Source: Bacteroidales bacterium Bact_20
GTDB taxonomy: Bacteria; Bacteroidota; Bacteroidia; Bacteroidales; DTU049
Length of the DNA stretch: 25,339 nucleotides
NCBI GenBank assembly: GCA_001603615.1
Contig: LUZL01000227.1
Span: forward strand, 1-25,339
Direction: 5' to 3'
A program made the position numbers and the translations under genes. The notes under the pieces are model-generated. The model was not told the origin of the DNA. It searched no databases and worked only from the letters and a program-made list of their open reading frames with translations. Shown here in pieces: positions 24,495-25,339 of the stretch (position 1 is the stretch's first letter; each line of letters begins with the position of its first letter).

Positions 24495-24502
24495 TAACTT
24501 TG
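24495..24502 (+). promoter_or_regulatory. -7 promoter box for yebC
   Basis: TAACTTTG is an exact match to TAnnTTTG, 15 nt before the yebC ATG, so yebC is likely transcribed separately from holA and the GNAT-like gene. Confidence 0.58.
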
Positions 24503-24517
24503 TAAAAAAGATATTGT

Positions 24518-25267
24518 ATGTCAGGGCATAATAAGTGGTCAACAATTAAAAGAAAAAAAGAAGCGAACGATGCAAAACGTTCTAAGATGTTTACTAAAAT
24601 CATTAAAGATATTACTATAGCTGTGAGAGAAGGAGGACCTGATCCAGATTCTAATCCTAGACTTAGATTAGCTATAGCTAATGCTCGCGGTGTAAACATG
24701 CCAAAAGATAATATTCAGAGAGCTATAAATAAAGCTAATGAAAAAGATTCTGCTAACTACATAGAAATAGTTTATGAAGGATATGCCCCACATGGAGTCG
24801 CTATCATAGTAGAATGTGCTACTGATAACCAACAAAGAACTATTTCTAATATACGTAGCTATTTTAATAAACATGGAGGTAGTTTATCTACCAGTGGATC
24901 TCTGAATTTCATTTTCGATCAAAAAGGTGTTTTTCGTATTAATCGTGAACATATTCCTAATTTTGATGATTTTATGCTCGAGATAATAGATGCTGGTGCT
25001 GAGGATGTAGTAGAGGAAGATGATATGGTAATCATCTATACTCCAAGAGAAAATTTCGGTACCATGCAAAAAACCCTTGAAAAATTAAATATTGAAGCAG
25101 ATTCTTCTAAGCTTGAACGCATACCTAACACTTTTGTTAAAGTAGAGAAAGATCAAGCCATTAAAATACTCAAACTAATAGACTTGCTTGAAGATGATGA
25201 CGATGTACAAGAGGTTTATCATAATATGGAACTTCCTGAAGAATTATTAGAAGAGATAGATGAATAA
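24518..25267 (+). CDS. yebC: YebC/PmpR/TACO1 family protein
   Basis: A conserved cytoplasmic protein. Family members act as transcriptional regulators (PmpR) or relieve ribosome stalling at proline-rich stretches. The 249 aa are full length, with the hallmark start MSGHNKWSTIKRKKEANDAKRSKMFTK, then NARGVNMPKDNIQRAINKA, YEGYAPHGVAIIVECATDNQQRT, FNKHGGSLSTSGSLNFIFDQKG and the acidic end VQEVYHNMEL. Together with efp in the same window it may form a second system against polyproline stalling, though that is inference. A YebC1/YebC2 subtype cannot be decided from reading alone. Confidence 0.95.
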   Translation: MSGHNKWSTIKRKKEANDAKRSKMFTKIIKDITIAVREGGPDPDSNPRLRLAIANARGVNMPKDNIQRAINKANEKDSANYIEIVYEGYAPHGVAIIVECATDNQQRTISNIRSYFNKHGGSLSTSGSLNFIFDQKGVFRINREHIPNFDDFMLEIIDAGAEDVVEEDDMVIIYTPRENFGTMQKTLEKLNIEADSSKLERIPNTFVKVEKDQAIKILKLIDLLEDDDDVQEVYHNMELPEELLEEIDE

Positions 25268-25290
25268 TATCCTGTTTAATTTCAAATTCT

Positions 25291-25317
25291 AATTTAATAT
25301 TTTAAAAATATTAAATT
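25291..25317. terminator. AT-only inverted repeat after yebC
   Basis: Two 13-nt arms (25291-25303 and 25305-25317) are exactly complementary around one base. As a hairpin it would give a stem of about 11 bp made only of A-U pairs, so it is a weak terminator candidate. The remaining bases to the window end show no gene. Confidence 0.35.
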
Positions 25318-25339
25318 CAATATTTGACAAATAATCATT

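Noticed and set aside
1..25339. CRISPR array, tRNA/rRNA genes, toxin-antitoxin or defence genes
   Set aside because: I looked for spaced direct repeats, cloverleaf-like GC-rich segments and small paired genes and found none I can support.

Overview
The window is an AT-rich chromosomal segment (roughly a quarter to 30% G+C by eye) from a Gram-negative member of the Bacteroidota. The evidence is: lipid A and LPS-type genes (an LpxD-type acyltransferase next to efp, and a GT9 heptosyltransferase-like protein); a secreted protein ending in a type IX secretion sorting domain; families centred on this phylum (DUF4175, DUF4199); and a recurrent TAnnTTTG -7 promoter box upstream of most transcription units, with no Shine-Dalgarno sequences. 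I cannot name a genus.

Layout. 1-6140 (+): a LytTR response regulator with a clear terminator, then a tight unit of an RluB-like pseudouridine synthase, an unrecognised membrane-anchored protein, a 1099-aa DUF4175-type coiled-coil membrane protein and a small protein that looks like a decayed histidine-kinase-type ATPase. 6181-7524 (+): a T9SS-exported protein. 7667-12010 (+): a DUF4199 membrane protein, three glycosyltransferases (GT2, GT4-like, GT9) and a TsaC/YrdC protein, probably a surface-polysaccharide operon with tsaC at its end. 12068-13354 (+): a CyuA/UPF0597 L-cysteine desulfidase. 13421-14413 (-): an IS1595-family transposase sitting between two long hairpins. 14573-16188 (-): efp and an LpxD paralogue. 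16265-19605 (-): ffh, folD and recF. 19731-21937 (-): acpP, fabF and rnc, the classic fatty-acid/RNase III operon. 21938-22316: a 379-bp divergent intergenic region. 22317-25267 (+): holA, a GNAT-like protein, and yebC with its own promoter.

Most of the window is housekeeping. The most notable signal is a pair of near-identical GC-rich palindromes (1797-1812 and 3331-3346) that match the bacterial parS centromere consensus. Both are embedded in coding sequence and both encode V-P-R-G-T. They suggest the window is origin-proximal and is a ParB loading zone. Other points of interest are a full-length IS1595 transposase that appears to lack catalytic residues, an ATPase-fold protein without its nucleotide-binding motifs, and very short predicted 5' leaders. 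I did not find a convincing new defence, toxin-antitoxin or CRISPR system, and there are no tRNA or rRNA genes that I can see.
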